Shown here: positions 1 to 12,623 of the stretch, piece by piece
How the letters are laid out: every line of letters begins with the position of its first letter
How positions within the stretch are numbered: position 1 is the stretch's first letter
Assembly (NCBI GenBank): GCA_005656395.1
Contig: SRSI01000046.1
Location: forward strand, 558,001-622,000
DNA length: 64,000 nucleotides
Direction: 5' to 3'
From: Strongyloides papillosus
Taxonomy: Eukaryota > Nematoda > Chromadorea > Rhabditida > Strongyloididae
Position numbers and translations under genes: made by a program
The notes under the pieces: generated by a model
Database searches by the model: none
The model's input: only the letters and a program-made list of their open reading frames with translations
What the model was told of the DNA's origin: nothing

Positions 1-1
1 A

Positions 2-904
2 GGTGAGAGAGAGGAGTCAAAAGATTACTTGGCCTTATACTTAAACTTAAATGAATGTGATAGATCAGAGGTAATGGCGAAGTATGTTTTCTATATTATA
101 GATGATAAAGGAGAAAAAACCAATGCTTCTGAAGCAACCGGAGTCCGCAAATTTATCAAAGGAAAAGGTTGGGGTTTTGAGAAATTTATTAAAAGAGAAT
201 ACCTTTTTGATAAACCTAATAAGTTGTTACCAAATGATAAGTTAACGATCTACTGTGAGATATCAACTGTCAGTGATACAATAAACACCGTATCGTATTC
301 AACGATAACTAATTTCGCGAAAACTATTCCAAAGATTGCTAATGATGTTGGTAGTATGTTTGAATCTCAAAAATTATCTGATTGTATCATTAAAGTGGGT
401 GACACAGCCATAAATGTTCATAAGTTCATGCTTGCATGTAGATCAGATGTTTTTTATGCAATGTTTAGCAATAAATGTCGTGAATCTCAATCACATTTGA
501 TTGAAATGAAGGATTTCCCTTTGGAAGTAGTGAAAGAAATGATAACTTATATCTACACGGATACCTCACCAAATCTAGAGGTGATGACAAGTGAAATATT
601 GGCTATTGCGGAAAAGTACAATTTGGGAGGATTGAAGGTTATGGCTGAAGATTGTTTATGTAATGACTTGGATATGGAAAATGTTTGTGAGTACCTTGAA
701 ATAGGTGAGATATATAATGCAGATTCATTAAAGGAGAAGTGTATGGACTTTATATGTATGAATATTTCAGGTATTGTAAATACCAAAAGTTGGAATAGTT
801 TAGTTATCAAGTATCCATTGTTACTTAATGAAATTATCAAGAACTTGGCTGGAGTTAATAAATTAAGTACTTCAAAAAATACTGATATGAAGGAGGAATC
901 GTAA
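2..904 (+). CDS. SPOP-like MATH-BTB-BACK protein, 3' part (5' end outside window)
   Basis: Substrate adaptor of CUL3-RING ubiquitin ligases: the MATH domain binds substrate, BTB binds CUL3, BACK supports oligomers. The frame is open from base 2 and ends at TAA 902-904, so the start lies upstream. The first ~75 codons match the end of the MATH domain (ESKDYLALYLNL, then WGFEKFIKREYLFD and LLPNDKLTIYCE, where SPOP has WGFKKFIRRDFLLD and LLPDDKLTLFCE). The BTB domain follows (FESQKLSDCIIKVG, then VHKFMLACRSDVFYAMF and EMITYIYTDTSPNLE), then a BACK-like helical segment (DCLCNDLDMENVCEYL). The tail is short and polar, with no obvious nuclear signal. Similarity is to SPOP and the C. elegans bath proteins; the exact orthologue cannot be decided from a fragment. 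Family assignment is confident. Confidence 0.93.
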   Translation, partial: GEREESKDYLALYLNLNECDRSEVMAKYVFYIIDDKGEKTNASEATGVRKFIKGKGWGFEKFIKREYLFDKPNKLLPNDKLTIYCEISTVSDTINTVSYSTITNFAKTIPKIANDVGSMFESQKLSDCIIKVGDTAINVHKFMLACRSDVFYAMFSNKCRESQSHLIEMKDFPLEVVKEMITYIYTDTSPNLEVMTSEILAIAEKYNLGGLKVMAEDCLCNDLDMENVCEYLEIGEIYNADSLKEKCMDFICMNISGIVNTKSWNSLVIKYPLLLNEIIKNLAGVNKLSTSKNTDMKEES

Positions 905-2140
905 TCGTTCCTAAGTGTTTCCTAGATGGTTATTTAACTATCGTCGATTCCCATAATAATTATTTTCTTTTTTTTTGTAATTGTATTAGTGTTTGCATAA
1001 CTTTGCTTGTTATTTATTTGATTGTTTTTTTGTAAAATAGTTTCAAGTGCTTTCAATAATAAATAAGAAACTAGAAAATCTTTTTTAATGAAGTTTATGT
1101 AGAAGTTATGGTTTAAATAAAAATGGCACTGTGCTAAATCAAGTGTATAAGTAAAGAAGAGATAACAAGCCATTCTTTAAATTAATTTCAACGTCGTTAT
1201 TTTTCATTTTTTTTTATTATAGAACATATAGCTGTTTAATTCAGTTTTTAATTTGCTAATATTCATTAATATCTCCTAGATAGTAATTAAATATAAAACA
1301 TTTTATTACGGAAGTAGGAAGGGGTACATGAAATAAAATGTAAAGAGTTTAAAGGAAGTATAATTTATGACAAATAAAACAAAATTTAATTTAAAATTTA
1401 AACTAAAATAGTTAATTTTAGACTAATTTTACATCTCTAACGTTTTAATAATTGTCTCCAGTTTCAAGATGATGAAAATTGCCATGTAAAATTATTACTA
1501 ACTGAAGTAAAATATTACATTTGTTTGTATATAAAAGGTCTTTTTTTATTTATCGTTAACAAGTACAACGATAAAAAGACATCAAATTTATATAAGTGTT
1601 TTAAAATTTCAAAGACCCCTCAAAAGAATGACAGAAACTTTATATTCTCCATAATTTTTGCCTGTATATATTTATTATCACATTTATTATTTATATTTTT
1701 CACCTTTATATTAATAAAATTTTTATAGATATCGTTTTATAATATTTTGTTTCCCCCTATATTTATCATTATAAACAAAAAGCCATTGATAAATAAAAGA
1801 AGAGAGAGAAAAAAATGTTCTAACATGTTATATTTTCAATTCTAAAAAAAATGTCTTCTAGAATATTCTATATCATTTGAAGGGAGAGAGTACACCATCT
1901 ACAAAAATATAATTTTTAAAAATATTGTAAAGTGTAATAGAGAATAAAGTTAATATATATTTTATTTCCGTTTGTTTTTTTTTGATCATCTAAAAACAGA
2001 TGTGTAAATAATATTGTCTGTGCACTTTTTATTCTAAAAAAGTAAAGACTATTTTTCATTTAAAAACATATTTTAGTTATATATTCGTTTTTGTTTGCTT
2101 TAATATATATTTCAAAACTATTTATTTTTTAATTCTAATA
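905..2140. other. AT-rich intergenic region
   Basis: About 1.2 kb between two plus-strand genes. It holds poly-T runs and short spurious ORFs only. The last few hundred bases before 2141 probably contain the promoter and 5' UTR of the next gene, but no specific element is recognisable. Confidence 0.6.
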
Positions 2141-3754
2141 ATGTCAAATGAAAATGTTTCAAATTTCATTATAAAAACAGACTCTATTTGGAAGATTATT
2201 GATAAAGCTTTAGATGATGTGAAATTTCATGATGAAGTAAAAAAATGTTCCATAACAAAATGTATCAAACCATTAAATATTATTTTTAGATTAACAGTTA
2301 ATAAAATATTTAACAGTAATATTATAAAGTGTCAATTAATTTCATCTACCAATGAAAAATTTTCACTTACAAGTACTCCAATATTGGGAATATTTTGTAA
2401 TAGGCAGGAGATTGATTTTGAGACACAAACTGATATTATTGTAGAAGTTGCTTCTGATCTAAGTATGGAAAATGAATCTGAGAGGATGAGAATCGCTCAT
2501 GAGAATGCGACAACAATAAAATATTTATTCAATAGATTTTGTTTTACCTCAAAATTAATTATTTATAATTTAAATTATCCAGAAATTACCGATGATTTTG
2601 TTTTACTAATCCTTGAAAATTTGGAAACTAAACAACTTGAATATTTAAGTCCAATCTCTTTATACAGTATTTTAGTCTTTTTCTCAAAATATGATATTAA
2701 TGAACATAACATTTTTCATGGGATACCAAATCTTAAAGAATTTACTATTCATGTTGGATATTCAAATATATTTAAAGATAAATTAATTTTGGACTATAAA
2801 TTATGGAGATTTATTGACAGTGTTGTTGAGGAAAAAATCCAATTAAGAATATCTTTTGATCCAGATGATATATCAATATTTTTGGCTGTCACAATATACA
2901 GATATTGTAAAGAAAATGATATTAATATTCTTATTAGTGCTAGAAATGATGAAGTCAAATTTTTTGATCGTATTAAGAACGGTATATCAAGAAACGACTA
3001 TGAATTTATTGAAAACCTTTCTTCTATTACCCTCAAAATAAACAATTTTAGTGATCTTGAACATATAAAGTATATTTTAACTAAAATGGATAATCTTGAA
3101 AATTTCAAGATTACATTTGACAGACAAATATATCCAAGAAGATTAGAAAACGTTATAACGATGGAATATGTCTTGAAACTGTATAATCATTACTTTAACT
3201 TCAAGACAAATATCAATAATTTAAAGTCTTTTACATTAGAATATTGTAGTGAATCATATCCAACATTTTTTGAAACATATACAGTACTGGAGAAGATGTA
3301 TGATATATTTATTAATTCTATCCTCTCTTCATTAACTAGTTCTTTGAAAATAATTAAATTTATAAAATTACCTTATCTTAAGGAAGAATATTTTGATTCT
3401 CTTTATATATGTTCGCCAAATCTTGTTACAATATCATTTAATCATTGTCATCACATACCGGATGATGCATTATTATTATTTAAAAATTTAAGGCATGTTG
3501 TGATTACAAACACCATTGGAGTAACAATTCCATCATGGGTAGAAATTGTTATGTATAAGGAATTTAGTAGCTTATTTTTTAAAAGTTATTTTTTACCACA
3601 GGTAAAGAAAAGAAAATGGAAATTTTATAGGTTGATGAAAAATTATACTTTTAAGAATACTTTTTGGATTGATGATAATTACACACCGGATTCTGTTATA
3701 TTTATCAAAGATATTTTGGATTGGAAAGAAGCAATTGACTTATTACATATATAA
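2141..3754 (+). CDS. F-box/LRR-like hypothetical protein
   Basis: A 537-codon uninterrupted ORF from ATG 2141 to TAA 3754. Residues ~14-58 (IWKIIDKALDDVKF, then NIIFRLTVNKIFN) resemble a nematode F-box: a helix carrying WKII, then a conserved (V/L)NKxFN helix. The rest is a series of short leucine/isoleucine-rich units, clearest near the C-terminus (SLYICSPNLVTISFNHC, then LLFKNLRHVVITNT), like the LRR-like repeats of F-box substrate receptors. There is no signal peptide or membrane segment. If it is an F-box protein it would recruit substrates to an SCF ligase. That role is inferred from weak motif resemblance; the gene being real is better supported (length, coding-like composition) than its function. 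Confidence 0.6.
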   Translation: MSNENVSNFIIKTDSIWKIIDKALDDVKFHDEVKKCSITKCIKPLNIIFRLTVNKIFNSNIIKCQLISSTNEKFSLTSTPILGIFCNRQEIDFETQTDIIVEVASDLSMENESERMRIAHENATTIKYLFNRFCFTSKLIIYNLNYPEITDDFVLLILENLETKQLEYLSPISLYSILVFFSKYDINEHNIFHGIPNLKEFTIHVGYSNIFKDKLILDYKLWRFIDSVVEEKIQLRISFDPDDISIFLAVTIYRYCKENDINILISARNDEVKFFDRIKNGISRNDYEFIENLSSITLKINNFSDLEHIKYILTKMDNLENFKITFDRQIYPRRLENVITMEYVLKLYNHYFNFKTNINNLKSFTLEYCSESYPTFFETYTVLEKMYDIFINSILSSLTSSLKIIKFIKLPYLKEEYFDSLYICSPNLVTISFNHCHHIPDDALLLFKNLRHVVITNTIGVTIPSWVEIVMYKEFSSLFFKSYFLPQVKKRKWKFYRLMKNYTFKNTFWIDDNYTPDSVIFIKDILDWKEAIDLLHI

Positions 3755-5353
3755 ATTCATCTTTTATATAATTATCAGAAGGCTATGCCTTCGCCGTGCC
3801 TTGTTTTTATCTTAATATACATTTAGATTAGAAATTTTAATAGAAATTTATATAAATGATTAATGATAAATAATGAGAGGTTGTCATTTGATTGAAATGA
3901 TTATATAAATACGTTTTACTTGAAAAAGATATTGAAAATTAAGATCTAAAATAAGTTCTTAGACGTTTTTACATGTCTTTCAAGAATGGGTAAATAATAG
4001 CAGAGAAATTCATAATTATAAGTTGTGAATTTTTAAATAATAATTCATAAAGTTTCATTTGAAGCAAATAAAATCAATTTATCGTGCTAAAGAATGACTT
4101 TATATTGCAATTATGACATAAATGAACATTGCCTTAAGTAAAAAAAATTTAAAGCATATATAATCCAAATTTAGCACATAAAATCAGCTATTAGCATAGT
4201 GGTCAGTGAGATTACCTTATTAGATTTATTCGGCGTCTTCGGCCTCCATATTGACACCACTAAGATTAGTTTATTCTGAGATTGTTTTAGATTTCTTCTT
4301 TAATATGGAATATATGCTTGAGTTTACTCCTTTGCTAGTTAGGTAGTAGCCTTCGTCAATGTATTAACAAAGAGTGGAGTATTACTATTGTGGTGATATG
4401 GAGTTGTTGGTGGATTGTAAAAATCCTTAGATGTAGGGTTCAGGTTAAGATGGATCCTCAGTATTAGCGGAGAATTCAAGGTTAAATATCAACATTGATG
4501 TAGTTATAGAAAAAAAAATGTAAGTTATAAGAGTTCATAGTCAAAAAATATGGTTTCTGAGGATTTGGGTCTAAAATATAGTTTCGGAAGATTCATGGAT
4601 CAAGAAATTGGACACGGAAGAATCAAGGTTCAAGATGTACCCGATTTTACATGAACATGTTACAGCTAGCTAAAAAGCTGTATACATGTAATTTATAAGC
4701 TATAATCTGTTTACAGGTAATTTTTTGTTGACTATAAGATAGAAGCTATTTACAAAGCTATGAAATAAGAATATTACCTGTATCCAGATTGTATATTGGA
4801 AAATAATAAAAACTTGAAGGTTCGTGAAGGCAAATTAACGGAGATAAAGAGGAAATCTCGTAAAAGACGGGCAATCGATGGACATTCTGATAGGAACAAT
4901 ATTAGAAATATCAATAAATGACTTTTTTATTTTAAAATTTTTTTATTTGCAAATTTGTTTTAGATAAAAACTTTATTCTAGTTCTACTCTAATTAAAAAT
5001 ACACTTAATTATATTAAGATTGTATATTGATTTACTGTTAAATCTATGAACGTATAGAAAATAGTATGGAAACATTATTAAACTATATATAGACTATATT
5101 TCGTAAAAATACTTTGTAAACATTTAGTCTATACAGGCATTTAGTTTCCACACTAAACTTAACTGTAAAATACCTAAATCTAGTCTAGGAAAATCAAAAT
5201 TTGTAAAACCGGGTATATTCTGAAGATTCAAAAAATGAAAAGTTATATTCATATAATTCCTATATATAATAGGTGGATTCAAAAGATTCACAGATAGATT
5301 TTACATTTTCTGTCCTATCTACAATATTGTGCTTCAAAATACACTTGAATTAT
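3755..5353. other. Intergenic region with a short degenerate tandem repeat
   Basis: About 1.6 kb without a supportable gene. A ~30-bp degenerate tandem repeat lies near 4555-4645 (units of the form aagattcatggatcaaga). Around 4192-4208 there is a tRNA A-box-like string (tagcatagtggtcagt) without a matching B box or cloverleaf, so no tRNA is called. Confidence 0.5.
4555..4645. repeat. ~30-bp degenerate tandem repeat
   Basis: Three consecutive units with the pattern (g/a)gga-tt-(a/g)gg-tc-aa-aa-t ... cgg can be aligned (starting near 4559, 4589 and 4619). Divergence is high; the array is noncoding. Confidence 0.4.
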
Positions 5354-6294
5354 TACATATTTAGCAACCTGCACAATTTTTTTGTCAAAATTTTAAACTG
5401 CCCCTAATATTCTAAAAATTAGTATATAGGGGTAGTTTTATGCGCTGATTCCATTTTTGAAATAATATTTCAAGAATGTTGAGTGTAAACACCCAAAAAT
5501 GGGAGTAAACAAAATTTCCGCGTGGGGTGAAATGTTACAGAAGCGTTATTCCAACTGTCTTTATAAAACTACTTTATTTGTCTACTTATATTATGTTTAA
5601 GTAAATAAACAAGTAAATATGAATTAAAATGGAAGTATTTATTACTAAGAAGCATAAAAAAGTCATTATTTTGTTAAAAAATGCAAAAAAAAACATGTGA
5701 AAACTAGTTTGTAGTAAAAAATTTATTCAATTGTAACAAATTTGATTGCCAACAAAAAATAATATTTATTGAAGCCCCTAGGCTACATTAAAATATGATT
5801 AATAGCTCATTTTGTAGATAATTCTTTGTTCCATAATCCCATCTGACGGATTTTAAATATCTCGTCTTAAAATGGAGTTATTAAATTTTTAATAATTTTT
5901 TAAAATTTTTGTGTACTAAATTGTCGACAATAAATAATATTTATTGAAGCTCTCAGACTACCTATGAATATGGTTAATGGCTCATTTTGTAGCCAAGACT
6001 TTATTATTCAATCTGATCTGACAGATTTTCAATATATGGTTTTTTAAAAATGTTATGAATTAATTAATAGGGTGCCAAAAAATTTTTTTTAAGATTTTCG
6101 AATTTTTTTTATATCATCAGATTCGGATTTTTATGCTGAGTATGAATATGATATTAGTTTTTCATATTTGCTATTTATTAAAATGTTATTTATGGTTATT
6201 TACGGTAAAAAAAGGGGTACATTTTTCAACAACTTTTTTATGTTGGAACAACGTTTTTCCAAAATACAGGATTGTGCAGGTTGCTATACATATT
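5354..6294. mobile_element. hAT-like non-autonomous DNA transposon (MITE) with 8-bp target duplication
   Basis: The element spans 5362-6286 (925 bp). Its two ends are perfect 16-bp inverted repeats: tagcaacctgcacaat at 5362-5377 and its reverse complement at 6271-6286. Immediately outside both ends is the same 8-mer, tacatatt (5354-5361 and 6287-6294), a perfect target-site duplication. An 8-bp duplication with short terminal repeats starting TAG is the known signature of hAT-superfamily transposons. No transposase ORF is present (the longest frame is ~60 codons), so this is a non-autonomous copy. It contains an internal ~175-bp direct duplication (about 5744-5870 and 5921-6045). The intact duplication suggests a fairly recent insertion. 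Confidence 0.88.
5744..6045. repeat. ~175-bp internal direct duplication inside the MITE
   Basis: Two copies share aatatttattgaagc (5761-5775 and 5936-5950), the following ctaggctac/cagactac, a t-taatggctcattttgtag block, and atctgacgga/atctgacaga. They lie about 175 bp apart in the same orientation and are roughly 75-80% alike by eye. Confidence 0.75.
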
Positions 6295-6884
6295 AATTGT
6301 TTTATGCTTTACTAAAAGTATATGATAGTTTTAAATCATTTTTCATAAAAAATGTTTGAAGGAAGTCTCCCCCCTGAAGTTACAAAAAACGTATCTTTTG
6401 ATTATTATTTTAAAAATATATTAGTTTTGAAAATAATTATGTTGAAGAGAAATATTTCTACTTCTTTTCATTTTAGAAGCTTCATTACAATATAATTTCC
6501 CCCTTTTTCTCCCAACCTATTTTTCAAAAAAGTACCATATGTGTTTCTAAAGATAAAAATTACCAGATGTAAATCTATTACTTTAATGAAAGTTATTTTA
6601 TGGAATATAAGTAACTTTTTCAATTTTCAAAAATATTCTAAATATATACAACGCAATGTATATTTTTCTTAATATCTTTATTATAATAGAAATGGTATCA
6701 ATAACCTTAAACGGAAAAATACTTCTTAATCCCACGATAACATTAGGATATCACTTCAATAATTAATAACGATCCTAGTAAACAAAGCTACAAATGGAAA
6801 AGTGTTAGTCTCAAAACGAAAATAAAAACAAAATTGGTATCATGTCACCAATTTTTTCATTTTATATTAAGATTACAATTCAAG

Positions 6885-7787
6885 ATGCCCCGTGGGAATC
6901 TCATTAAAAAGTTCCAAAATCAGAAGGAAGTAAAAGAAAAAAATAAAGCGAAGAAGATAAAAAAGTAAGTTTAATTATAATTGCATAGTAATTCTTTTTT
7001 TAGAGAGGAAAATGACGGAGAAGATAGAGCAAAAGTTATTACAAGAACTATTGAAAATACTCGTGAGTTATGTGAAACTATGATAAATTTGGAGGATGAT
7101 GAAATTATCCATGACCAAGCTCATGATGAATTTGCTCCTTACTTTGAAAGGCAAACTACACCTAAAATTTTGATGACTACAAGTATGCATGCTAAGACCC
7201 TAACTTTTGATTTGATGAGGGAATTGGAAATGGTCATTCCTAATGTTGAAGTTCATTCACGTAAATTAGTTCCAATTAAGAGGATTGTGGAACAGGCGAT
7301 TGAAAATGAATTTACAGACATCATTGTTATTCAAGAAGATCGTAAAAAACCATCTGGGATGATATTTTGCCATCTTCCAGATGGTCCAACAGCATATTTC
7401 AAAATAAATTCTATGACACCATCAAAAAAAATTAAACATGTTGGGCAGAAAACAAATCACTATCCCGAATTAATATTAAATAATTTTGATACGCGTTTAG
7501 GATTTACAATTGGTAGATTATTTGCATCAATATTTCCTCAAGACCCAGAATATAAAGGAAGGCGTGTTGTGACATTTCATAATCAAAGAGACTATATATT
7601 TTTTAGACATCATAGATATGAATTTAAACGTGATGGGACAAGAGCAGCTTTACATGAATTAGGACCGAGATTGACACTTCGTTTAAAATGGCTTCAGAAA
7701 GGAACATTTGATACTATAGAGGGAGAATATGAGTGGGTTTACAAAAGGCGTATTCAACAACCTAATAGAAGAACATTTGTTTTGTAA
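6885..7787 (+). CDS. rpf1: Ribosome production factor 1 (Brix domain)
   Basis: Nucleolar factor for 60S ribosomal subunit assembly and 27S/ITS2 rRNA processing. Two exons: 6885-6964 and 7004-7787, with a 39-nt intron (gtaagt...tttttag); the phase fits and gives 287 aa, close to other animal RPF1 cores. The N-terminus (MPRGNLIKKF, then a lysine-rich stretch) is basic and likely nucleolar. The Brix domain runs from PKILMTTSMHAKTL to the end. Family hallmarks are FDTRLGFTIGRLFASIFP, VTFHNQRDYIFFRHHRY, ELGPRLTLRLKWLQKGTFD and GEYEWV, as in human RPF1. The ATG at 6885 is the only one that precedes the basic exon. Convergent with the K+ channel gene, 198 bp away. Confidence 0.95.
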
Positions 7788-7985
7788 ATTTTTGTTATGT
7801 TTATATTATAAAATAATAAGTTTTTATTATCATTCAATAACTTTTTTGTTTAATCAAAAGTTTTATGAAAGTACTTATTTATGAATATTTTGAAGTTATA
7901 GTTACGTTTTCTACTTTGTATGTTTTTATTTGGAATTGAAATGTTTTGTTTGTCGTTTTAATTTGTAGTATTTTTTAAGTACTTT

Positions 7986-10375
7986 TTAAGTTTCGTCACG
8001 CGATGTTATGGTATTAACCTGAATATGAGGAAGATTTTTATCTGCTCTATTTTTCATAATTCTTGTGTTTGGTATTTCATTGGAAGAATATTCAATAACT
8101 CTGGCCCGTGGTCCTAAACGCTTAAAAGTTGGTTGACCATTTGCTGCCACTTGATTCTGTGTTGTTTGAATTGAAGTGCAATTTTCGTCGTCCATTTTAA
8201 GTTCAGGATTTCTACGTTCACCTTCGGCAACTTTCATAAAATTATCGACCTAAAAATATTAAATAATTAGTGAGATGGAAAATATAATGATATATTTATA
8301 AAAATATTATAATAATTAGATAATTTACATAGCATTTTAAAGGCCTGTAATTATAATTATGTGTTTTCATAATTAAGAGGCATAGAATTTCTGATACAAA
8401 GTGAAATTAATTATTATGTTTAATTAATATAAATTTCTTTTAAAATTTAATTTTGCAAGTAATTGTAGAATATATATAGATATATGAATAAATTATAGAA
8501 TTTAATAAATTTTTTTTGTGAATAATTATCATTAAAAGATAAGTAATTTTTTTAATTTCTAAACTTACAATAATTGTGATAGGAAGTGCAAGGACAAGAA
8601 CACCACAAGCAATTGCTACTGTTGCTACTAACTTTCCAGCTACTGTTAATGGTGTCATATCACCATATCCCACTGTACTCATAGTAACTAAAGTAAACCA
8701 TGCAGCAACAGGAATTGAATAAAATTTTGAATCTGGTTCATCTTTCTCTAAATAATAGATTAATGTTGCAAAGAATACAACACCTGTCATAACTACCATA
8801 GCCATCATACTAAGTTGACGAAATGAAGCATGAAGTGTTTTTCCAAACATTTGTAATCCTGAAGAATATCTTCCAAGTTTAAGGACTCTTATGACACGTA
8901 AAACTCGAAGAATTCTAACAACAAGAAAAGCTCCTTTTAGATCATGCAATTGATCACTATCCAAACCAATTGTCCATAGAATAATATCTACAACAAATGG
9001 AAGGATAGATAAAAGATCAATTATATTAAGTATACGTGTTATAACATGCCATTTTCTTGGAGCAACTAAAACTTTAATTATATATTCACAAACAAACCAA
9101 AAAATACAAATATATTCAATTTGTTGAAATAATTGATGAGGTTCCATATCATAAGTTCTTACATTTTCAAGTTTCTTTTCATTCTCTAGTGATTTGTTAA
9201 ATATTGTTTGATTTTGAAATGGTTTAATATCCTTTGAATGATCTATTCTTTCAATACGAACTTGTAAATCAGGAATAGAACTTAAAATTAATCCTCCAAT
9301 CGATAAAACAACAAAAAATACACTGAAAATAGCATATAATTGTGCATACGCAGAACTAGCAGGATCCTCCATGATACGCCAAATTTTATAACGTAATTTA
9401 CTGCAAATAAGGTGTTTGAATACATTTTCATCAGGTTCTGTTGAAGAAGAATATATATCTTCCAAATCTGTATTTGATTCATGCTCTACAAAGCAGCAAC
9501 ACGGTGCCATATAATTTTCAGCAGTTATTTGCCAATACTCCAATTCATCTAATAAATCTTTTGGACATAAATTATTTGGTTGATGTATTAATCCAGTAAG
9601 ATAAAATTGATAAATAATATGAAACAATATTGGTGTTCTTTCAAAATAATATTCATGTGCATCAAATAATATAGCATCACAAAAATGTATTTGTGCTTCA
9701 GGAGGACTCTTTATTAAAGCTAGTAAACGACCTATAAATATATATTAAAAAAATTATATAATAAGCTTTCTTTTATCACCTACCAACACCTCGTTTTCTT
9801 ATAGTACTATACCTTAACATATATTTACATCCCCCAACATTAAATTTTAAAAATAATTTATCTGTTTTATCATATGAATTACTTGTTGCTAAACAATTTT
9901 TCGTACTAAAAAAAAATTCATTTCTGTTTTCATCATCTAAATTAATAGAATAATTTTTATCATTTTCATGATTACAAAGAGACTTTAAGCTTGAATAAAT
10001 TTCTACATTCCTAGCTGTCTCGAATTTCAATGAATCGTTATCATCATTATCTAATGCCATTGATTTTTTAGTTTTATCCAGCAAATTAATATTATCTTTA
10101 TTATCGTCATCATCTGCTAAGTGGAGATTCATTAGTTGGCAATTCCTTCCATTAACATTTTGTGCCACATGTTGTGTTTTTCTAAAAAAATTATTATATA
10201 ATTTTAAAAATAAAAAGGAAATTATTTTTTACATTTTTTGTTGTTGAAGAAAAGAACTTAATCTTATTGTATTTTGTGTATAATGTGAATCTGGATGGCC
10301 GGAGTGACGGTTAAGGCGATGTATACCATGAGAAGCAGAAGCCATTACAGATGCCTGTAGTAAAGCAGAATTCAT
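7986..10375 (-). CDS. Voltage-gated K+ channel alpha subunit (Kv, non-Shaker class)
   Basis: Pore-forming plasma-membrane K+ channel. Four exons on the minus strand: 10375-10233, 10181-9784, 9731-8569 and 8249-7986; all phases match, giving 655 aa. A T1 tetramerisation domain starts at FNVGGCKYMLRYST. It carries the H-x5-C then CC zinc-site pattern (HQPNNLC ... CCC) typical of Kv2/3/4 rather than Shaker channels. S1-S3 follow; S4 is VVRILRVLRVIRVLKLGR with regularly spaced arginines. The filter is TMSTVGYGD, and S6 carries GVLVLALPITIIV (ALPITI where Kv1-4 have PVP or PIP). The tail begins DNFMKVAEGER. It looks closest to Shab/exp-2/kvs-type nematode channels, but the exact class is uncertain. 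A second candidate first exon lies 2.2 kb upstream. Confidence 0.93.
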
Positions 10376-12623
10376 GGTTTTGTAATATATTAAAAATACT
10401 AATTAACAGACAAACAAACAAAACAAAAAAAGCCAAATATATGGAAAACAATATTATATCCTCAAATCTCAAAATTTCCCAGCTGAAAAATGATTTAAAA
10501 TATTATTTTAGTATTTATTTTATTTTAATTGATGATAAATAAAAATGATATAATGGTTTAACAATAAAATTTATTAATATTATAGTATTAAAATTATTAT
10601 ATGCCAACAGCAAGTTATATATCCACTAAGAAAATCTAATGATAATCCTATATTGGTAACTAACATAAGATAAGATATTTTTAAAATTGTATAATTATAC
10701 GTTATAAATATCAAAACAATAAGATAATATTTGCTTTGACATATGTGATAATTATAAATATTAAACATTTTTTGATATTTTGTCTACTAAAGTATAGGTT
10801 ATGAATGGTAATGATAAATATATTTTAATGATAAATCTTAAAATGTGTTAGCTAGAGCATAAATTAAAGTACATTATTTTATATAATAATTAATAAAAAA
10901 AAATATTGTACAAAATATTAAATAACTGAAAAGTATGCACTATATAATGTACTTAATATTGCTTAATAGTAATCACAAACTCAATAAATTTATTTTTTTG
11001 AATAAAAAACTTTTTAATTTACTTAATAAAATTATAATATATGTATATTGGATATATGTAAATTTAATACTTTTTTTAAGGGAAAAAAGGTTTTTCACTT
11101 CATAAATTATTTAAAAAAAGCTAATTTTTTTAATGTTGATTCTAGAGTCTTGACATTAAAATAAAAGGATAACTAAAGATTGTTAAATTTTTTTAATAAA
11201 GATAAAGCATGGGATATCGGTGTAACATTATCATAACAACATCAGTGTATTTAATTAAGGTTAGAAGAAGAAGAAGTAAAAGAATAATTTTAATGATGAG
11301 TATTGATGTTAGAACTAATTTAGCTTTAATCTTTTTTTTATCCACAACACATAATTATGATATTGTTGCTGGAATTTTGAGATTGAAGGTATTGTTTAAA
11401 CCATGATATTTTTCGATAATAAATATTTCACATAACAAAATACAAAAACAATTTATTTACATTTAAAAAACACTTTACTATCAAGAGAAAATAAGCAGAA
11501 AAATTTAAAAAGTCAGAAATAGCAATACCTATAAGTTGAAATGAATCTTACATAATACCGTTTTTACTTAAATCTTTAATTTTCACCTTAATTTGGAGAA
11601 TAATTTACTTAGTTATTCACTTAAATAAAATAATACTTTTTACTTTGCTATTACATTTATATTTTCACATGACAAAGATTTATGTTACTTAGTTTCCTCC
11701 TTAAAAGATGCCTGATATAGACAAATTGAAGTGAGTTTTCAGATAATTTTATTTTTTATTTAAGTTATTGTTTATAATCTGATGATTATCTGAGATCAAA
11801 TAATCATTAATAATAAGAATTTGAAAATCTATCACAAGTTATATTTTTAAATTTTCGTATTTGTTATTACAAGTGCTCTTTTTTTTTTACTGGTTAATTA
11901 TTTATATATTAATATTAATTATTCATTTTAAAGAAAGTTTTTGACATTTATTCAATAACAATAATACATTACAACACATTTAAAATTTTATCTTCACTTT
12001 AGTTTAATTTATTATTACTGATAAAAAATGAATAATTAAATGATATAATATATATTTGTACTTTTATATTATTAAATTATTCTCTATTAAAGTATATTTA
12101 ATTTATAAAATAATAGATAAAAAATTATTATATGAAAAATAATAATAATTAATTTATATGTAATGAAGTGGTCAAACATCATTTTTATTTACATCCATAA
12201 TATTTCTTTGCCACAACTATAATTTATAATTAAAATGAAATTTTATACACTAATTTGGAACTTGTGGATGTGGAAATTTTTATAACATATTATCTGTGAT
12301 AATTTTACCACATCATTTTTATATATTGGTGTATAAAATAATTGGTATATTTTATTATAAATGTATATATAAATTTACAAAATGCTCCAATAGATATTAA
12401 ACATGATATATTTGCAAAACATCATTGTAAAAAAAATTCTATATTAAGCATTTAATATTTACATTAAAGAGTATAAAATTACAAATAATTGGATAAATAT
12501 TAAAATTTACAATACATAGTTTAAGTAACTTATATCATGTGTAGTTTGATTATATTAGGGTAAAATATATGGTAAATTAAATTTTAAACTTGATAAAATT
12601 TTATAGATTTAAAATTAACTTAC
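10376..12623. other. Long AT-rich intron or upstream region of the K+ channel gene
   Basis: About 2.2 kb with many A/T runs and only short, low-complexity ORFs. If the distal first exon is real this is its intron; otherwise it is 5' regulatory DNA of the channel gene. No repeat or conserved gene is visible. Confidence 0.5.

Noticed and set aside
4190..4268. tRNA-like A box (tagcatagtggtcagt)
   Set aside because: No GGTTCGA-type B box at the right distance and no cloverleaf can be drawn; at most a tRNA fragment.
6133..6315. 60-codon ORF inside the MITE
   Set aside because: Crosses the element end into the flank and shows no transposase similarity.
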